DNA of 33,497 bases from Pelargonium nanum. Taxonomy: Eukaryota > Streptophyta > Magnoliopsida > Geraniales > Geraniaceae. Under the pieces are notes generated by a model that saw nothing but the letters and a program-made list of their open reading frames with translations, had not been told where the DNA came from and ran no database searches. Below are positions 1-15,026 of the stretch, piece by piece. Both the position numbers and the translations under genes were made by a program. Every line of letters begins with the position of its first letter. Positions within the stretch are counted from its first letter, which is position 1. The stretch is taken from positions 1-33,497 of the forward strand of contig JAYMTF010000569.1 of the NCBI GenBank assembly GCA_036897485.1, written 5' to 3'.

Positions 1-12
1 CTCCTCATAGGC

Positions 13-31
13 TTGGCTTAGCCTAAGCCAA
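13..31. repeat. short palindrome, 9 + 1 + 9 bp
   Basis: TTGGCTTAG and its exact reverse complement CTAAGCCAA are separated by a single C inside an AP1M intron. It could be the end of a foldback repeat cut by the window edge, or chance. Confidence 0.6.
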
Positions 32-51
32 AAATTACTTGGCTCATATTC

Positions 52-54
<3 letters not shown>

Positions 55-90
<36 letters not shown>
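55..90. repeat. compound microsatellite (TC)n(TA)n
   Basis: About ten TC units run straight into about eight TA units inside an AP1M intron, roughly 60 bp before the exon at 152. The pyrimidine run may add to the tract used at that acceptor. It is likely length-polymorphic. Confidence 0.95.
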
Positions 91-91
<1 letters not shown>

Positions 92-151
92 TTGTTTGTG
101 CAATCATGGCGATCAATGTTTTTATACTGTTTGCAATTCTGGAATTTATAG

Positions 152-1831
152 GAGTATATGTTAAGGGCAGAGTTTAGTCTTCCTAGTATAACAGCTGAAG
201 AGGGAGGTCCTGCGAGAAAGGCTCCTATCCGTGTAAAGTTTGAGATACCTTACTTTACTGTTTCAGGAATACAGGTGTGCTATCTGAACTTTGACTTTGA
301 CTTTTAATTTATAATTCTTAATATTTTATCTTCCATTCTTCTGTTAATTTGCACAATGTGCTCTCTTTCTTTCTCATTGAGAAATGGAGCAAGTATATTG
401 ATCACTATCAGTTATTGAAAATGAGTTTATATGTTTACCATGTGGTACTGGCGGTGCTTTTGAATCTTCTAAGAAACTAAAATTTGATATGTAATTAGGT
501 GATAACTTAAACTGATGTCATAAATCCTAAAAATTCTAACCATTGGCAACTACTTGCCTCGAAGTAGCTCATCACATAGCTAGGATCGGCCAGCTTATAG
601 ATCTCATCTTTGCCCAACAGTGTAGTCATCCATATTGAATACAAACAAGTTGATTGAAGGAGCCTGTTAAATTTAGTTTGACCTAAACCATTCAAATACT
701 TTAAGTTTTCCTATATCAAGTCATCGCATTGCTCCAAGTCTCATATCTTTAAGCTTATTTCTAAATCACATTCCTAGGAAAGACTGCCAAGAACAACTTA
801 TATGCTATGCTGAAAGAAAAGAGTTTTTCGTTTCCAAATATATGTATATTAGAAGGTGTAAACTATTACAAAAACTTATAGTATTCTTCAGCTTGAAGTT
901 GATTTTGGTGATGATGAATTCTTTTCTTAGAGTTTAATATATGCCAAAATAGGTGGATGTATGTCTAGAGTAATTTTCTCAAAAATAGGGGATGAGAGGA
1001 TGTTCAATTATGTTAGAAGATAAGTTACTAAAAGTGATCATTTTATGTATCTCCGGATTTATACAAGTCAAAAGGATGGAGAGACTGAGGAGCTTATTGA
1101 AAATAGATATAGTGCAGGTTGGTTGAGGTGGAGGAAGGTTTTGAGGGAAAGATTTATAGCTAGCTATATGGCTAGCTATGCTGTATGGCACCGAATGTTA
1201 GGCTTCGTAGCCATTAGTTGGGGTATGGAGATGCGAAAGCTTAGGTCACTTTGTGGAAAACTGGAAATACTAGGAAACATAAGATACAAAATACGAAGTT
1301 ATTTGAGCAAGAGTTAGAGTAGCGTCAAATGAAGATAATATGAGGGGAAAAAACTGTATAAGGTGGTTTGAGCATGTGCAGTATAGGAGGTTAGTGACCC
1401 TGTGAGGAAGTGTGAAAATTTAGTGTAGAGAGCTAAAAAAGGTATTGCTGGACCTATGCTAACATGGATTAGGCAGGTAAGATTTCAAATTTAATTTTAC
1501 TGAATCTATAGTTGTGAGTGTCAAATGAGTCGACATCTTTAGATAATCATCTAGGTGATCCAATGTGATGGGAGAATTAAATGAATCTGATTTTAAAGTT
1601 CTACTGTTGTATAGATGAAATGTAATAAGTGCTTCTGTCATATAGTATTTTGTTGAAAAAGGACAGTTATGAAAAATTGTATAATGCTGCGCTTATATAT
1701 CAAGTAGTGACGGTGTTCTTCTACTTTTGTAGGTTCGATACCTGAAGATCATTGAGAAAAGCGGCTACCAGGCCCTTCCATGGGTAAGATACATAACAAT
1801 GGCTGGCGAATACGAATTAAGGCTTATATGA
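152..1831 (+). CDS. AP1M: AP-1 complex subunit mu, C-terminal part (5' exons lie outside the window)
   Basis: Medium subunit of the AP-1 clathrin adaptor at the trans-Golgi network/early endosome; its C-terminal mu-homology domain reads tyrosine-type sorting signals on cargo. Two coding exons are visible: 152-274 (41 codons, starting EYMLRAEFSLPSIT and ending YFTVSGIQ) and 1733-1831 (VRYLKIIEKSGYQALPW to the C-terminal GEYELRLI and TGA). Both junctions are phase 0, with AG at 150-151, GT at 275 and AG at 1731-1732. The 73 residues match the end of plant AP-1 mu proteins almost word for word. The intron between them (275-1732) is unusually long and carries a LINE fossil. The downstream neighbour is tail-to-tail, 710 bp away. 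In Arabidopsis the family has two genes (AP1M1, AP1M2/HAP13); which one this matches cannot be decided from the C-terminus. The 5' exons lie left of the window. Confidence 0.95.
1003..1480 (+). pseudogene. LINE reverse-transcriptase fossil inside the last AP1M intron
   Basis: The + strand encodes a broken relic of the C-terminal part of a plant LINE ORF2. Recognisable pieces in order are YL..YTSQKDGETEELIENR (near 1048; intact elements have YLGS..QKDGEI), AGWLRWRK (near 1117), a degraded AMLYGTECW-like stretch (1166-1200), EMRKLRSLCG (near 1228), and, in a shifted frame, LRWF-HVQ (near 1360-1385). Stops and frameshifts separate the pieces, so no protein can be made. It has the same orientation as AP1M. 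The outer borders are approximate and no poly(A) tail or target duplication was found. The assignment rests on recalled plant LINE sequence. Confidence 0.75.
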
Positions 1832-2541
1832 AAGCCACCCTGAACTTTTAGTGTTTCCATTCATACAGAGTTGATGTATAAGTTTTGGAAGGCAGTTTGG
1901 ACCACAAAAATTCTTGTGAAAGTATCTTTCAATTGTAGCCTTCTTCTTTTTGTCTGTGCATTGTAATTGTTTTCCTAACAGGTTTGCAAGAGTTAATTGT
2001 TATTGGTTACCCATTTTTTTCACTTTGAAAGAAACCCCTTTTTTTTGTTACAGTATAGCCTACAATGATCAAACATTACTGTTTCTGTTACTTTTGAAAC
2101 TTTGAATGTATCTCTCCTTGTAACCGAAGATTCTTACCGGACTTTGGGATGGAGTTTCACACTATCGAAAAGCAAATCGTAAATTGAATGTAGAGTTTGG
2201 ATTATAATTTTTGTTACAGTATGGAAATGAGAATTCTCGTCCTTCGTATTTGAGTTATGACTTTCTGGCCATGAAAACGTCTCATTCTCATTTCAAACTA
2301 ATAAACAGATAGAGAGACAAGGGACATTTTGCCATAGACTGCATAAAGTTTTGAAACTTTTCATTATTTTTATGAAAACCAGAAATGGATGTTTCGAACA
2401 TAAAAAAGCGAACATAAACTCATTACTTCCCACCACCGGATAGATGATCATAATCGACCATATTATATATCATCCCCGGGGTTCATATTTGTAGACTCTA
2501 CTTAAAATAATAAAATCCTACTAGGAATCATCCATGGACCA
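1832..2541. other. tail-to-tail spacer between AP1M and the aminotransferase
   Basis: This spacer holds the 3' UTRs of two convergent genes. The AP1M side is T-rich with no canonical AATAAA close to the stop; an AATAAA lies at 2300-2305. No ORF or repeat is recognisable. Confidence 0.7.
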
Positions 2542-6009
<3,468 letters not shown>

Positions 6010-6030
6010 CTTTAATTTGATTGTTTTGTG

Positions 6031-6050
6031 AAAACAGAGTACTCTGTTTT
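6031..6050. promoter_or_regulatory. 20-bp perfect palindrome in the predicted TAA1 5' leader
   Basis: AAAACAGAGTACTCTGTTTT is its own reverse complement and ends 21 nt upstream of the TAA1 start codon. In RNA it could fold into an 8-bp stem with a GUAC loop. The same sequence, 19 of 20 bases, recurs in neprosin intron 4 at 23886-23904. Any role in translation or DNA binding is inference. Confidence 0.7.
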
Positions 6051-6090
6051 TTGTTCTGTTTTGTGAGTCTACAAGGCCTCTCTGTGCGTG

Positions 6091-6098
6091 TATTTATA
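6091..6098 (-). promoter_or_regulatory. TATA box of TAA1
   Basis: TATAAATA on the minus strand, 82 nt before the ATG. A TSS about 30 bp downstream (near 6063) would leave a 5' leader of about 55 nt containing the palindrome. No better TATA lies nearby. Confidence 0.65.
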
Positions 6099-7107
6099 CA
6101 TGCAAGTGGAGGATGGTGCAGTGTATTCTATATTTTTTTCTTTTTCTTTTTCTAATTTTAAAATGGAACCCAATAAATTGGAGATTTATTTTTCGTTTTT
6201 ATATTTTTGAAAAAAAATATTTTCAGATTTTCCAAATTTAATTTATTGTTGATTCTCTGAAACTGTAAACAATGAAAGTCAAATTTGAGAGGACAAGTAC
6301 AAAGAAAGCAGAGAATCTGAATTTTGAAATGAAGTTTATCTGGTTGGGATGATTATTGGGTACATTCTGTCCACCCTGCCTCAGTATGATTTTACATTAA
6401 TGTAATTTATGAAAGTTTTTTTTTTTTTTTTTTTTTGAAAGGAACATGTATTTAGCTTTAATTTTTGGAAAGTCACAATTACATTTATTTAGGTAAATGA
6501 AATGGTTTATCCCTTTGTTTTCATCAAATTTTAATCTAATCCACTTTTGTTTAACCTTAATTAGACATTCATCACAGCTAAGCTATCCGCGATGAAACTT
6601 GAATAGGGTAGTTGGACTTCCAACGAAACCTTAAATATTTATTCTACCTTGTTATAAAATGATGAATTTCTTGATTTTTGTTTTGATAAAAATTAAAGAA
6701 ATATTAGTAAATTAGTTAGTGTTGTATATATATATTTTAATTATTATCTCCAACAATCGTGCGATTTGCCATAAACATAAAGCACAATTACCATAAATTG
6801 AGTGATGGTATGTTTAATCCAAAATTCATCATCAATCTTCTATGTTTTATGTGTAAGATAAAGTAAAATGACTATGTAAGGATATGAAAAGAAAGAAAAA
6901 TGAGAAAATATAGTAGGTAGAAATTAGAATAGAAGAAAGAGGTTATAGTAAAAAGAAAAATCAATCACAAAGGTTTTTACCATAAATGATTGATGTAAAT
7001 AACAAAAGACAAAATTGTAATTATGTCTTATTGAAAGTCTAAGTGTGATGTTGTGAACTACACCGACCATCTAAATGATTTATGCAAATTTTATTTTATT
7101 TAACACA

Positions 7108-7370
7108 GTATGACTATCATTTACAAATATCGCATACAATAAGAGATATTAAAAAAGTCTATCGTATGAAAGTTTGTCTATCACGTGTAAACATTGCGCA
7201 TGATAAAAGGTATTGAAGTCATGTTTTGTATTTTTATAGTATTTGTACAACAACTTTCATGTATTTTTTATATTTTCAAGATAAAATAAATAATATAAAA
7301 ATACAAAACATAGTTTCCAATGTCTCTTATTACATGCATCATGAATTTCACAAGATAAATTAGTCATATT
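7108..7370. mobile_element. MITE-like foldback element
   Basis: The inner arms ATGTTTTGTATTTTTATA (7221-7238) and TATAAAAATACAAAACAT (7294-7311) are an 18-bp perfect inverted repeat. The arms continue outward with mismatches to AGTATGACT (7108-7116) and AGTCATATT (7362-7370), passing ATAAGAGATATT against its counterpart in TGTCTCTTATTACATG. The left arm carries an extra internal duplication of about 65 bp. It has no coding capacity. Target duplications are unclear because both flanks are T/A-rich, so the family is unassigned. Confidence 0.6.
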
Positions 7371-8208
7371 ATTTTTAAAAAAAATGAGTGTCAGACTTCT
7401 CTTAAATTAATTTTCATCATTTTTAAAATGTTAATTACGCATGAATTGTCAATAATATCATTATAATAAGTTAGTGTCTCTTAAATTTCTTATAATGCAT
7501 AATTATGAAGATACAATAGTAAATATACCACAATAAGTAACTTAACCTTATTAATCTTTCTCAAAATGAAAACAATTATTCATCTTGAGACGAATTGAAT
7601 AAATTTGTTCACTAAACCACGGGTTTCATGTCATATATTGACCATGTTTTAGATCCATCCCTGAATTTACATGCATGAATCTCTTTCAAAATCTACTTAA
7701 ATTCCATTGTAACAATATACCAAAAAAAATTGAATCTTATTATAAACAAAACTAAATAAATACACTAATTAAGAGTTTCTAAATGAAATGAATTAATGTA
7801 TTTATTTGTTGGAGATGCTATTATTCCCTATTTGGAAGCATGCATGCATGGGTGACCAAACCAGCTCAATTGTAGGGTTGTAGCAGAGGCTTCCATGTTA
7901 TATACAACTCTTAACAACCATTAAATAATTATAATCTTTTGTTAAGCAATTAATTTTTGAATCAAAAACACGTTGCTAATCCGCTAATCTCGACTTCCAT
8001 TTACGTTGTAAATGTAATGTCGATTACACAAGATCGAACTGTTGGTCGGCAAATTGTTTATATAGTTTTGAACATGATGTGTTACATGTGAAGTCAACAT
8101 CTTGTTTCAGATTCTGTATAAAACTTGGTATTTAAGATTGACTAAGTGAGTTTTGGTCTACATTAAAATCCAGTATCATACACCCACTGTTTTGACTCTT
8201 TGTCTGGA

Positions 8209-8211
8209 CAC

Positions 8212-8247
<36 letters not shown>
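8209..8247. repeat. microsatellite (CATA)n(TA)n
   Basis: Four CATA units run into about twelve TA units. Non-coding. Confidence 0.95.
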
Positions 8248-8249
8248 GT

Positions 8250-8600
8250 TGAAATTTAGTATAATGTTAAATCGGTTTACTCGAACTCGACTTAATTGCA
8301 AAATGGGTTGAATAACACAACACAAACACGTTTAAATAATTGAATACAAAATTATACGACCCAACCTAACACGTTTAAATGAATGGGTTGAGATCGATTA
8401 ACCCGATGACACGACACTATCAAATATGTTTGAAAGATTATATTTTTATCGCTAAAAAAGCGGATCAATAAACAGGTTTTACAACCTGCTTAGTTAAACT
8501 ATATATTTTGACATTAAAACGACACGATTATTAAATGAAGTGAAATAGTCGACCGAATATGATGAAACTGAATCTAAATGTACTAAGATTTGTGTCGTGA
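8250..8600. repeat. decayed dispersed repeat with CGTGTC/GGGTTAACCC-type motifs
   Basis: It contains AACACGTTTAAATGAATGGG, GATTAACCCGATGACACGAC and several ACGAC/ACACG motifs that I recognise from a dispersed plant repeat of this composition. A related relic lies at about 30180-30420 in the opposite sense. The borders are vague and the class (non-autonomous DNA element or other) is unresolved. Confidence 0.45.
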
Positions 8601-9136
8601 CACAGGTTATGACCACAGTCTAACTAATGATGATGCATGTGATGTTGATCATCAGCAAATATCACATTCGTGGCTTAGAATCTTAATATATTTCATTTTC
8701 ACATGAAAAGAACCAAAGGTCTTCCTTTATACCCTAAGCCTTCAATCATGAGACCCATATTGTTGTTAGATAATTGTTTTTATTATCATTAAGTTATTGC
8801 AACATTATTAGAAAGATTTCAACTTTTTCTCAATAATTTCTCCTCTTTTCAATGTGATCTTCACCAACCATTTAAAATTAGCCAGATTTCATACAATTTG
8901 ATCATCACCAGTTGCTAATTTGATGTAAAAAGTGTGCCCATAATGTGTCAACATCATCTTATCTCTATTTTTATGTGAAATTGGCCATGTTGCGAAGCTG
9001 CTCCTGCAGCTTCAATCATTATGCAACATTAAATACTAGAGAGGCACTGTGATGCTAAACTTAGAATCCAAAGATTAGTTTGTTAGGCCAACAAAAACAC
9101 CAAGAACCCTATTCGGACCGTAGGGTACAGAATGAC

Positions 9137-9325
9137 AAACCTGACCGGCAAACATATCATCTTAAAGCGCTAAAGCTTTAGAGGGTACGAACATAAAACT
9201 CACCAGCAAAGGAAAGAGTGTGCCACATAAAGATGACAATCTAACTCGAACTTTACCGACGAGCATATTATCTCAAAGCCATAAAGCCTAGGTGGGCCTG
9301 AAAATAAATCCAAATTACTACATGG
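9137..9325. repeat. pair of imperfect direct repeats, ~110 bp apart
   Basis: CCGGCAAACATATCATCTTAAAGC (in two blocks, near 9144) matches CCGACGAGCATATTATCTCAAAGC (near 9257), followed in both by TAAAGC, AGAGGGTACGAAC against AGGTGGGCCTGAA, and a related AAATAAA/ATAAAAC tail. This looks like an old tandem duplication of unknown origin. Confidence 0.45.
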
Positions 9326-10129
9326 AGCGTTCAACGTGGAGATTACAATTTAACCTGACGGTGATCCGATGTCCATGACCCGAATAAGACACTAAAGAGG
9401 AAATTATTTTGAGGCATGGGAAGGGTTGTGAAAGAAATCCTCAATCGGGTAACTTGGCGGTACGGAGCACGGGGTTGGGGGACGGGGTAGGGACGGAGAT
9501 CACAAAACTCTTTTCACACGCGCTCTGTTGTCATCTCTAGCGTTGCGTATAAGACAAAGGCGGTATGACAACTGTAAAGGTAGATAAAAATTCTCAAGAT
9601 GAAAGTTGGGTCTGGATAACAATAGGCCCATCTTAAAATCTATTGGGCTTTCCCAATGTGGATTAAGCCTCCCAATCATGATCATTAGAGTTTGGAACTA
9701 ATGTTCATCAAGGAGATTTGAACCAGAAGAAATTAAAATTTAAAAATATGTTCCTGGGATCATATTTTTTGCTGATCCATGGCACATTATTTGCATTTTC
9801 CATAAACAATAGCTTATTTGTTTCTCCAATATCCATGAAACAACAACCAAAATAATTAACAACACATGGCTATAATTGGCTTTGTTTTGTACTCATATTG
9901 TGACAGCTCTAGCCTCTAATGTACATTCTTGTTTTGATGAGTCTCAGTAGCAGATATCAAATACCAATTGTACATGCCATGAAAATAAGTAAAACAAAAC
10001 GAAAAATTACATATACAGCAGAGCCTAAAGTGACCTAGTTGTCCGAGGCAGTACAATTTTCTTTTCTTTTCCCTTTGTTCTCTTTCGATTCTGTTTTCCT
10101 TTTTCCCTCTTGGGTTTGATTACTCTAAA

Positions 10130-12724
10130 CTAATGGCAGATTTGGTTTGGCATTGTAGGTGGAATCCTCCTAAACACGTGCTTTCTGCAGCGCTCAAAAA
10201 TGCTGTCGTAAATCAGATCAAACTGTACTCCTGCTCTCTCCCGATTCACGACGAATAGAATGTGATCGCCTTCCACAATCTTGTAATACCTGTAATCAAT
10301 CAAATGCAATCAGTACAGTTTACTACATTTCTTCTCAAAAGTAGCTGGTGATATCATAATCTTGATCATGTTCTATGCCATTTCATGATCAGATTTTTTC
10401 AGCCTTTAATTTTTCAGTAGCATGATTGGTGGTATATTCCAAGACACTAAATGGTAAATGCGAACAATAGGCATGGCGGTTTTACAAACCAATTACACAT
10501 AATGGAAATATACTTAAAACAGAAAGTGCACAACAACCATTTCGAGAACAAATAGACAAAGTGTGTCCTATCTTAACAGTAGATGGGCACTCTTCAGTCA
10601 CTATAGTGATTTCTGATGACCCGAAACAATTTAAAATGTATAAATCTAAGGCACTTGATACTAGATTTATGTATGTAACCATATTGTTAAAACTGAACTC
10701 TTATCTTTTGAACCATAAGCAATATAAAATCAGTAAGCGTGAGAAGTATAACAAACCAGATGCCAGGTTGCATGGGTTGACAGTCGCGGTCATCTACAAC
10801 AAAATGGCTTGGATGTTCAACTGGGAGACGTGGGTGAGTCATGGATATGGTGTTGAGTGCTCCGTCATTGTCATACCAATCCTCATCCCTACATTTGAGG
10901 TAATTCAGTTCAACCCATTAGACATCTGACTCAACATCAAATTTATTGCTGGTAAAAAACAGGTATTGTATTTGTTATGTATAATGATTCGTGATAAAGA
11001 AATGAACCTGTAGCCTTTATATGGGGGAGATACATCGGAAGGATGGCGCCATTGGCTCATCTGCAACACTCTAATAAAGAGAAGTGGGTGAATTCCAAGT
11101 ATGCTGGAAGGAACTGTGACACCCATGATCTTCCTAGTACGTTTTGTGGCATAGCTGAAGTAATATGTGTTGGGAAAGGTATGCAAATGGCTGTTCAGAC
11201 GAATGGACCCTTGAATTGTCAGATCCGGGAGAATCCAGTCACCAGAAGCAAAGGGGCCTACATTCCCCAATAGGCAATCGACGAGACCCGAAATACCCAT
11301 TTTCCTCCACGACAAGTTAAAGTGGTCAAACCCAAAGTTATAGTACGACTTAAGCCAGTGGCTGTCAAGCCAATCATAGATTATCACTCCTAGGCGACAC
11401 AGTTGAAGCAAACATACAGGTTTCAAGCTTCTTCCATCTTCTGGCCTGCAACAAATTGAAACCATAAAGTCAACAAATTTAAGTTCATGAAATTATTAGG
11501 TTGCTAAAACTGAATGAAAAGTTGTTAGCAAGCTCAAGCCTAAAATATGATTTTTATCGTATCGTAATCAATCTCTACACATGCCTATGCCAATCACAAA
11601 ACCTCATTCCAATTCTAAAACAGAGAAGCATAAGTTGAAAGAACTACAAATGCATAAATAAACAACAGATGTTTTGATGTAACTTACTGCATCCCATCTA
11701 AATAGGTCCTCGTAGTCCCATTGAAGGCTCCTGATAAGGATGTTATGCTTAGGACCCAATTCTCAGAAGTGCTCTCATACCCCGCAAATGCCTGAAACCA
11801 TTATAAACATTAAGAAAAGAACTCACAACAATCTACTGCCCTGATACGACATGACCATAAAAAACTAACCAACCTTATCAGCCAGCATCTGCTGTAAAAC
11901 ACGAACCACCTGAGCTCCAGCCGAGTGCCCAACAAAGTGTATTGGGTGATCCTCATCCCATTCCGAGTAGTGCCCTGCTTCCCAAACACATTCAACAACA
12001 AGACTAAGCCTTCATAGTGGTTTAAGTTTCTCCAAACAAAACACTAAAAAAAACAATTGAAACTGACAGAATTATGATTTTTGAATTGTACCTTGCTCGT
12101 AAATCCGACCGAATCGTGAGTGGCCACAAGCTCTGCTATGCTCTTCCCCATAATCAACTTGCCCACCTTTCAAATAATAGAACAATTCACGAGCCCTGAA
12201 ACCCAGAAACCCCATTAACAAAACCTTTTGAAAACAAACACAAAACAATCCACAAAGCAAAACCCAGAAAACGTTCAAGCACCTATCGTATATGCTGGTT
12301 AGAGAACCCAAATCTGGCACCAGGACCCTCTCGTCCTTCTTCTCCGCTCCGGCGAAGTACGACAAGCCTCCGAGCTTCTGCAACCAGAAACAGAAAAACC
12401 ACAAACTCAGTACAAAAGGGCAAAAACCAAATCGAAAACACTTGTTTTCTATTTGCGCGAAACAATTCGTACCCCTTTTCCGAATCCGAAAATTCCATGA
12501 ACCAACACGATAGGAGGAAGATGATCAACATTGGGTCGCGGTTGTGGCTCATCGTCCTTAACCACAATGTTTGCATTGTGCTTGGAGAACAAATCGTTGA
12601 GCACCTGGGAGAGATCACCGGCCACGGCGGAGCTGAAAATATAAAACCCATAAAGCAAATGCACCAAGCTGGTCACGAACAGCTCCGCCAGTTGCAGCGC
12701 CGATATCCACCACCGGATCACCAT
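10130..12724 (-). CDS. membrane-anchored alpha/beta-hydrolase (lipase-like), complete, eight exons
   Basis: Homolog of Arabidopsis At1g10740/At1g23330, a lipase-like family related to the bacterial L1 lipases; its substrate is not known to me. Minus-strand exons: 12724-12473, 12377-12283, 12195-12092, 11974-11874, 11791-11688, 11445-11008, 10888-10757 and 10289-10130. All junctions keep frame and give 461 aa. Residues 10-35 are hydrophobic (signal anchor or membrane segment). The oxyanion region is VLVHGIFGFGKG (ends at residue 84). The nucleophile elbow GHSAG puts Ser168 as nucleophile. NDGALNT (Asp373) and GDHI (His418) are the likely acid and base of the triad. The start is the ATG before VIRWWISALQLAEL, as in the family; there is no upstream in-frame ATG, only a GTG at 12751. 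The PPR gene lies 5 kb upstream, divergent. The donor after exon 6 (GTTCAT) is weak but the frame requires it. Confidence 0.93.
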
Positions 12725-12990
12725 CTCCGGCCGGTGACCCAAACAACACACAAACCCAAGAAGGAAACAGAAAAATCAGCAGACCAGAGCCTTCTCCAAA
12801 TCCGGAGGAACAAAAAAAAAACTCTTATTATTTATTATCTCCAACAAAATGAGAAATTTTTTTGCTTTTTAACTCCTGAAACGAAGCAGAAACCCTCCTA
12901 ATATTTTTAGAAATAGTAAATCGATATTTTAAAAAAATAATAATAAAGTAGGGTAAGAAGAGGACTCTTGCCTCCGGAAGAAACAGCCCA

Positions 12991-12996
12991 TTTATA
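12991..12996 (-). promoter_or_regulatory. candidate TATA box of the lipase-like gene
   Basis: TATAAA followed by T on the minus strand, 267 nt before the ATG. This would place the TSS near 12960 and give a 5' UTR of about 240 nt. Other AT-rich sites nearby are possible. Confidence 0.4.
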
Positions 12997-13103
12997 GATT
13001 TTATTTTTATTATTCCAATAAATATCACAATTTTCTAATTTCTTACCATACAAGTCAGAGAAGAGTCTCGACCAATCAAAACCAAACTGGAGAAAGGTTT
13101 GTG

Positions 13104-13111
13104 CCACGTGG
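13104..13111. promoter_or_regulatory. palindromic G-box CCACGTGG upstream of the lipase-like gene
   Basis: A perfect 8-bp CCACGTGG lies about 110 bp upstream of the candidate TATA box. G-boxes of this type bind bHLH (PIF-like) and bZIP factors in plants. Position and perfection support a functional site; binding is inferred. Confidence 0.5.
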
Positions 13112-14989
13112 ACTGTTATCGCTGATGCCACAGTCTCAAAAATCTACGCGGGCCCATTAATCGGAATATAATCTGACAATACAAAAATATTGGAGAATAA
13201 AAAGACAGATTATTATATTCTGAAAAATATTTTGCTCGTGTTAAAAATTAAAATAAGTATGATAAATTTAGTGATAATCTAGTTATAATTGTTCTAATTT
13301 ATCTCAAAATATGGTGGATAATTAATATATAACTAACTAGTTATAAACAAGTAGATGATGATTTTGAATCGATTTGAGTTCATGTATTATATTTTTAGTA
13401 TGTAAATTTTAATTAAATAATATAAATTACAAACTTGTATATTATGACATCCAATCAAATTTCAGTTATACTCGTGTTAATAAATTTGTAGATTCAAATT
13501 TTTTTTTTGAATTTGATTATTTTAAGATTTTTTTGAATGTGATTGGTAGTCATCTAAACTTATATAATATATTAGTGGTCTCTTCTTGTCCACGTGTTAG
13601 AGTAAGGAATTAATGTTTCAAAGTTTGAGCTTGATTTCTTGAATTTTCAATGTAGGGTTCTAAAACTTAGGTTACGCTAGAAAAAACGCGATGTTCAGTG
13701 TAATTTCTTGCATGCATATAGCAAACCACATTGGTTATGCGAATGAGGATCACAATTTTAAGAGTTTCAATCATTACTTGTAGTAGATAAATTTGAGGTA
13801 TGTCGTGTTGTGTAAACGATGTGAATAATAAAATATTTTTATTTTTGTCACAAAAAATGCATTCATACTTACAAAATATGGGGGTTATGTGGCGTCGTGT
13901 GATTGGTCAATAGTAATAATGTGCCCTCTGAGTTGCCTTTGTATAAAAGTTGGCATCTGAATGTTTTCTACTCTTATTCAATTAACTTTCCGTCTGATTG
14001 AAGTCAATTTAACTTAATTTATAAATTATAAATTATCTTTTGTTACGGCTGTATATCGGATTATATTCATGTTCTTGTTAAATTATAGGAGTTTGGATCT
14101 CTTTAATGCATAATATTGCAATTTATTTGAAAAGAAGAATTAGTGTGGTGGATTGTATGAGCTGAAACTGGAAGGTTCAGTTGGGTCTCTCTCGCACGCA
14201 CCAACTACCAACTGTACTCTCCTTATCCATTCATTTTAATCATATTATATTATTATTGTTCTTCCTAATTTAAATTTTGAACTCTCTCACGCGCCTCTTT
14301 GAAAGGTGTGAATCACGTTTAAATCATGCACTATATAGTATACTAATTATTGTTGCACCAAATTGTCTGGCCAAAAGGTGAAATGATTTAAAAGGGTAGG
14401 GTGTACAATTGGATTTTCAGTTGGTGGGTTTCTTCTTCATTTGGCCAACCATTTTTTTATTTTGCATTTACGTATGGCTTCAATTGGGTTAAATTCCTAG
14501 ATTTAACTAAACAGCTACTCAATTTTGTGTGCTCCATACTACATTTTGTTAATATTTAATATATTAAATTTGATTATTAGTGGCTCCTCGTTTTGGACGT
14601 GATTTTCTCAAAAAAAAAATAAAACGATGTCGATTTATCTATCACAATTTAAGATTGACATAAATTAAAATCTTAAGTGTCACGATGATAACATGGCAAT
14701 CTAAGCTGACGTGTCATATCAAAACTGACTACAATTGGTAACGTGAGTTTAATTCAAAAAAAATAGTAGAGTCTAAGGATTCAAATAATGTTAAACCCTG
14801 ATTAAGGGCTAAAGCAAAGTGTCAGTCAAGGGAAGACAAAACCATTTAACTCATTTTTTATTTTTCTTTTAAAAAAGTTGGTTATGCATGAATTATCAAT
14901 AGTGTTCAAACAATAAGCTAGTTAATATATAGTCAGTTTTTTTCCGAAAGTGTAAGTTTGTTGTAATACCTGTACATGAGGATATAATA

Positions 14990-14991
<2 letters not shown>

Positions 14992-15021
<30 letters not shown>
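14992..15021. repeat. (AT)n microsatellite
   Basis: About fifteen AT units in intergenic DNA, probably length-polymorphic. Confidence 0.95.

Positions 15022-15026
<5 letters not shown>

Larger units (their letters stand above)
6100..10129. other. 4-kb gene-free stretch upstream of TAA1
   Basis: AT-rich and without a credible ORF. It holds a T19 tract (6418-6436), a MITE-like foldback (about 7108-7370), a CATA/TA microsatellite (8209-8247), a decayed CGTGTC-type repeat (about 8250-8600) and a pair of imperfect direct repeats (about 9140-9320). The rest shows nothing recognisable. It contains the TAA1 promoter and the 3' end of the lipase gene. Confidence 0.7.

Noticed and set aside
6363..6375. 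CATTCTGTCCACC, identical to 13 bases of mature miR394
   Set aside because: The remaining miRNA bases do not match and no complementary arm for a hairpin is visible within several hundred bases, so it is not a MIR394 locus.
6418..6436. T19 run followed by GAAAGGAACATG as a LINE 3' end
   Set aside because: The sequence beyond the T-run does not match the candidate LINE end at 33319 and no target duplication is visible.
9500..9720. Possible LTR end or SINE near GCTTTCCCAATGTGGATTAAG and GATTTGAACC
   Set aside because: No partner repeat, primer-binding site or target duplication could be found; the similarity is only a general impression.
10905..11465. 186-codon minus-strand ORF treated as a gene of its own
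   Set aside because: It is exon 6 of the lipase-like gene with read-through into both flanking introns.
12725..12751. Upstream in-frame start (GTG) for the lipase-like gene
   Set aside because: Plant nuclear genes start at ATG, and the family begins at the downstream Met before the IRWWIS motif.
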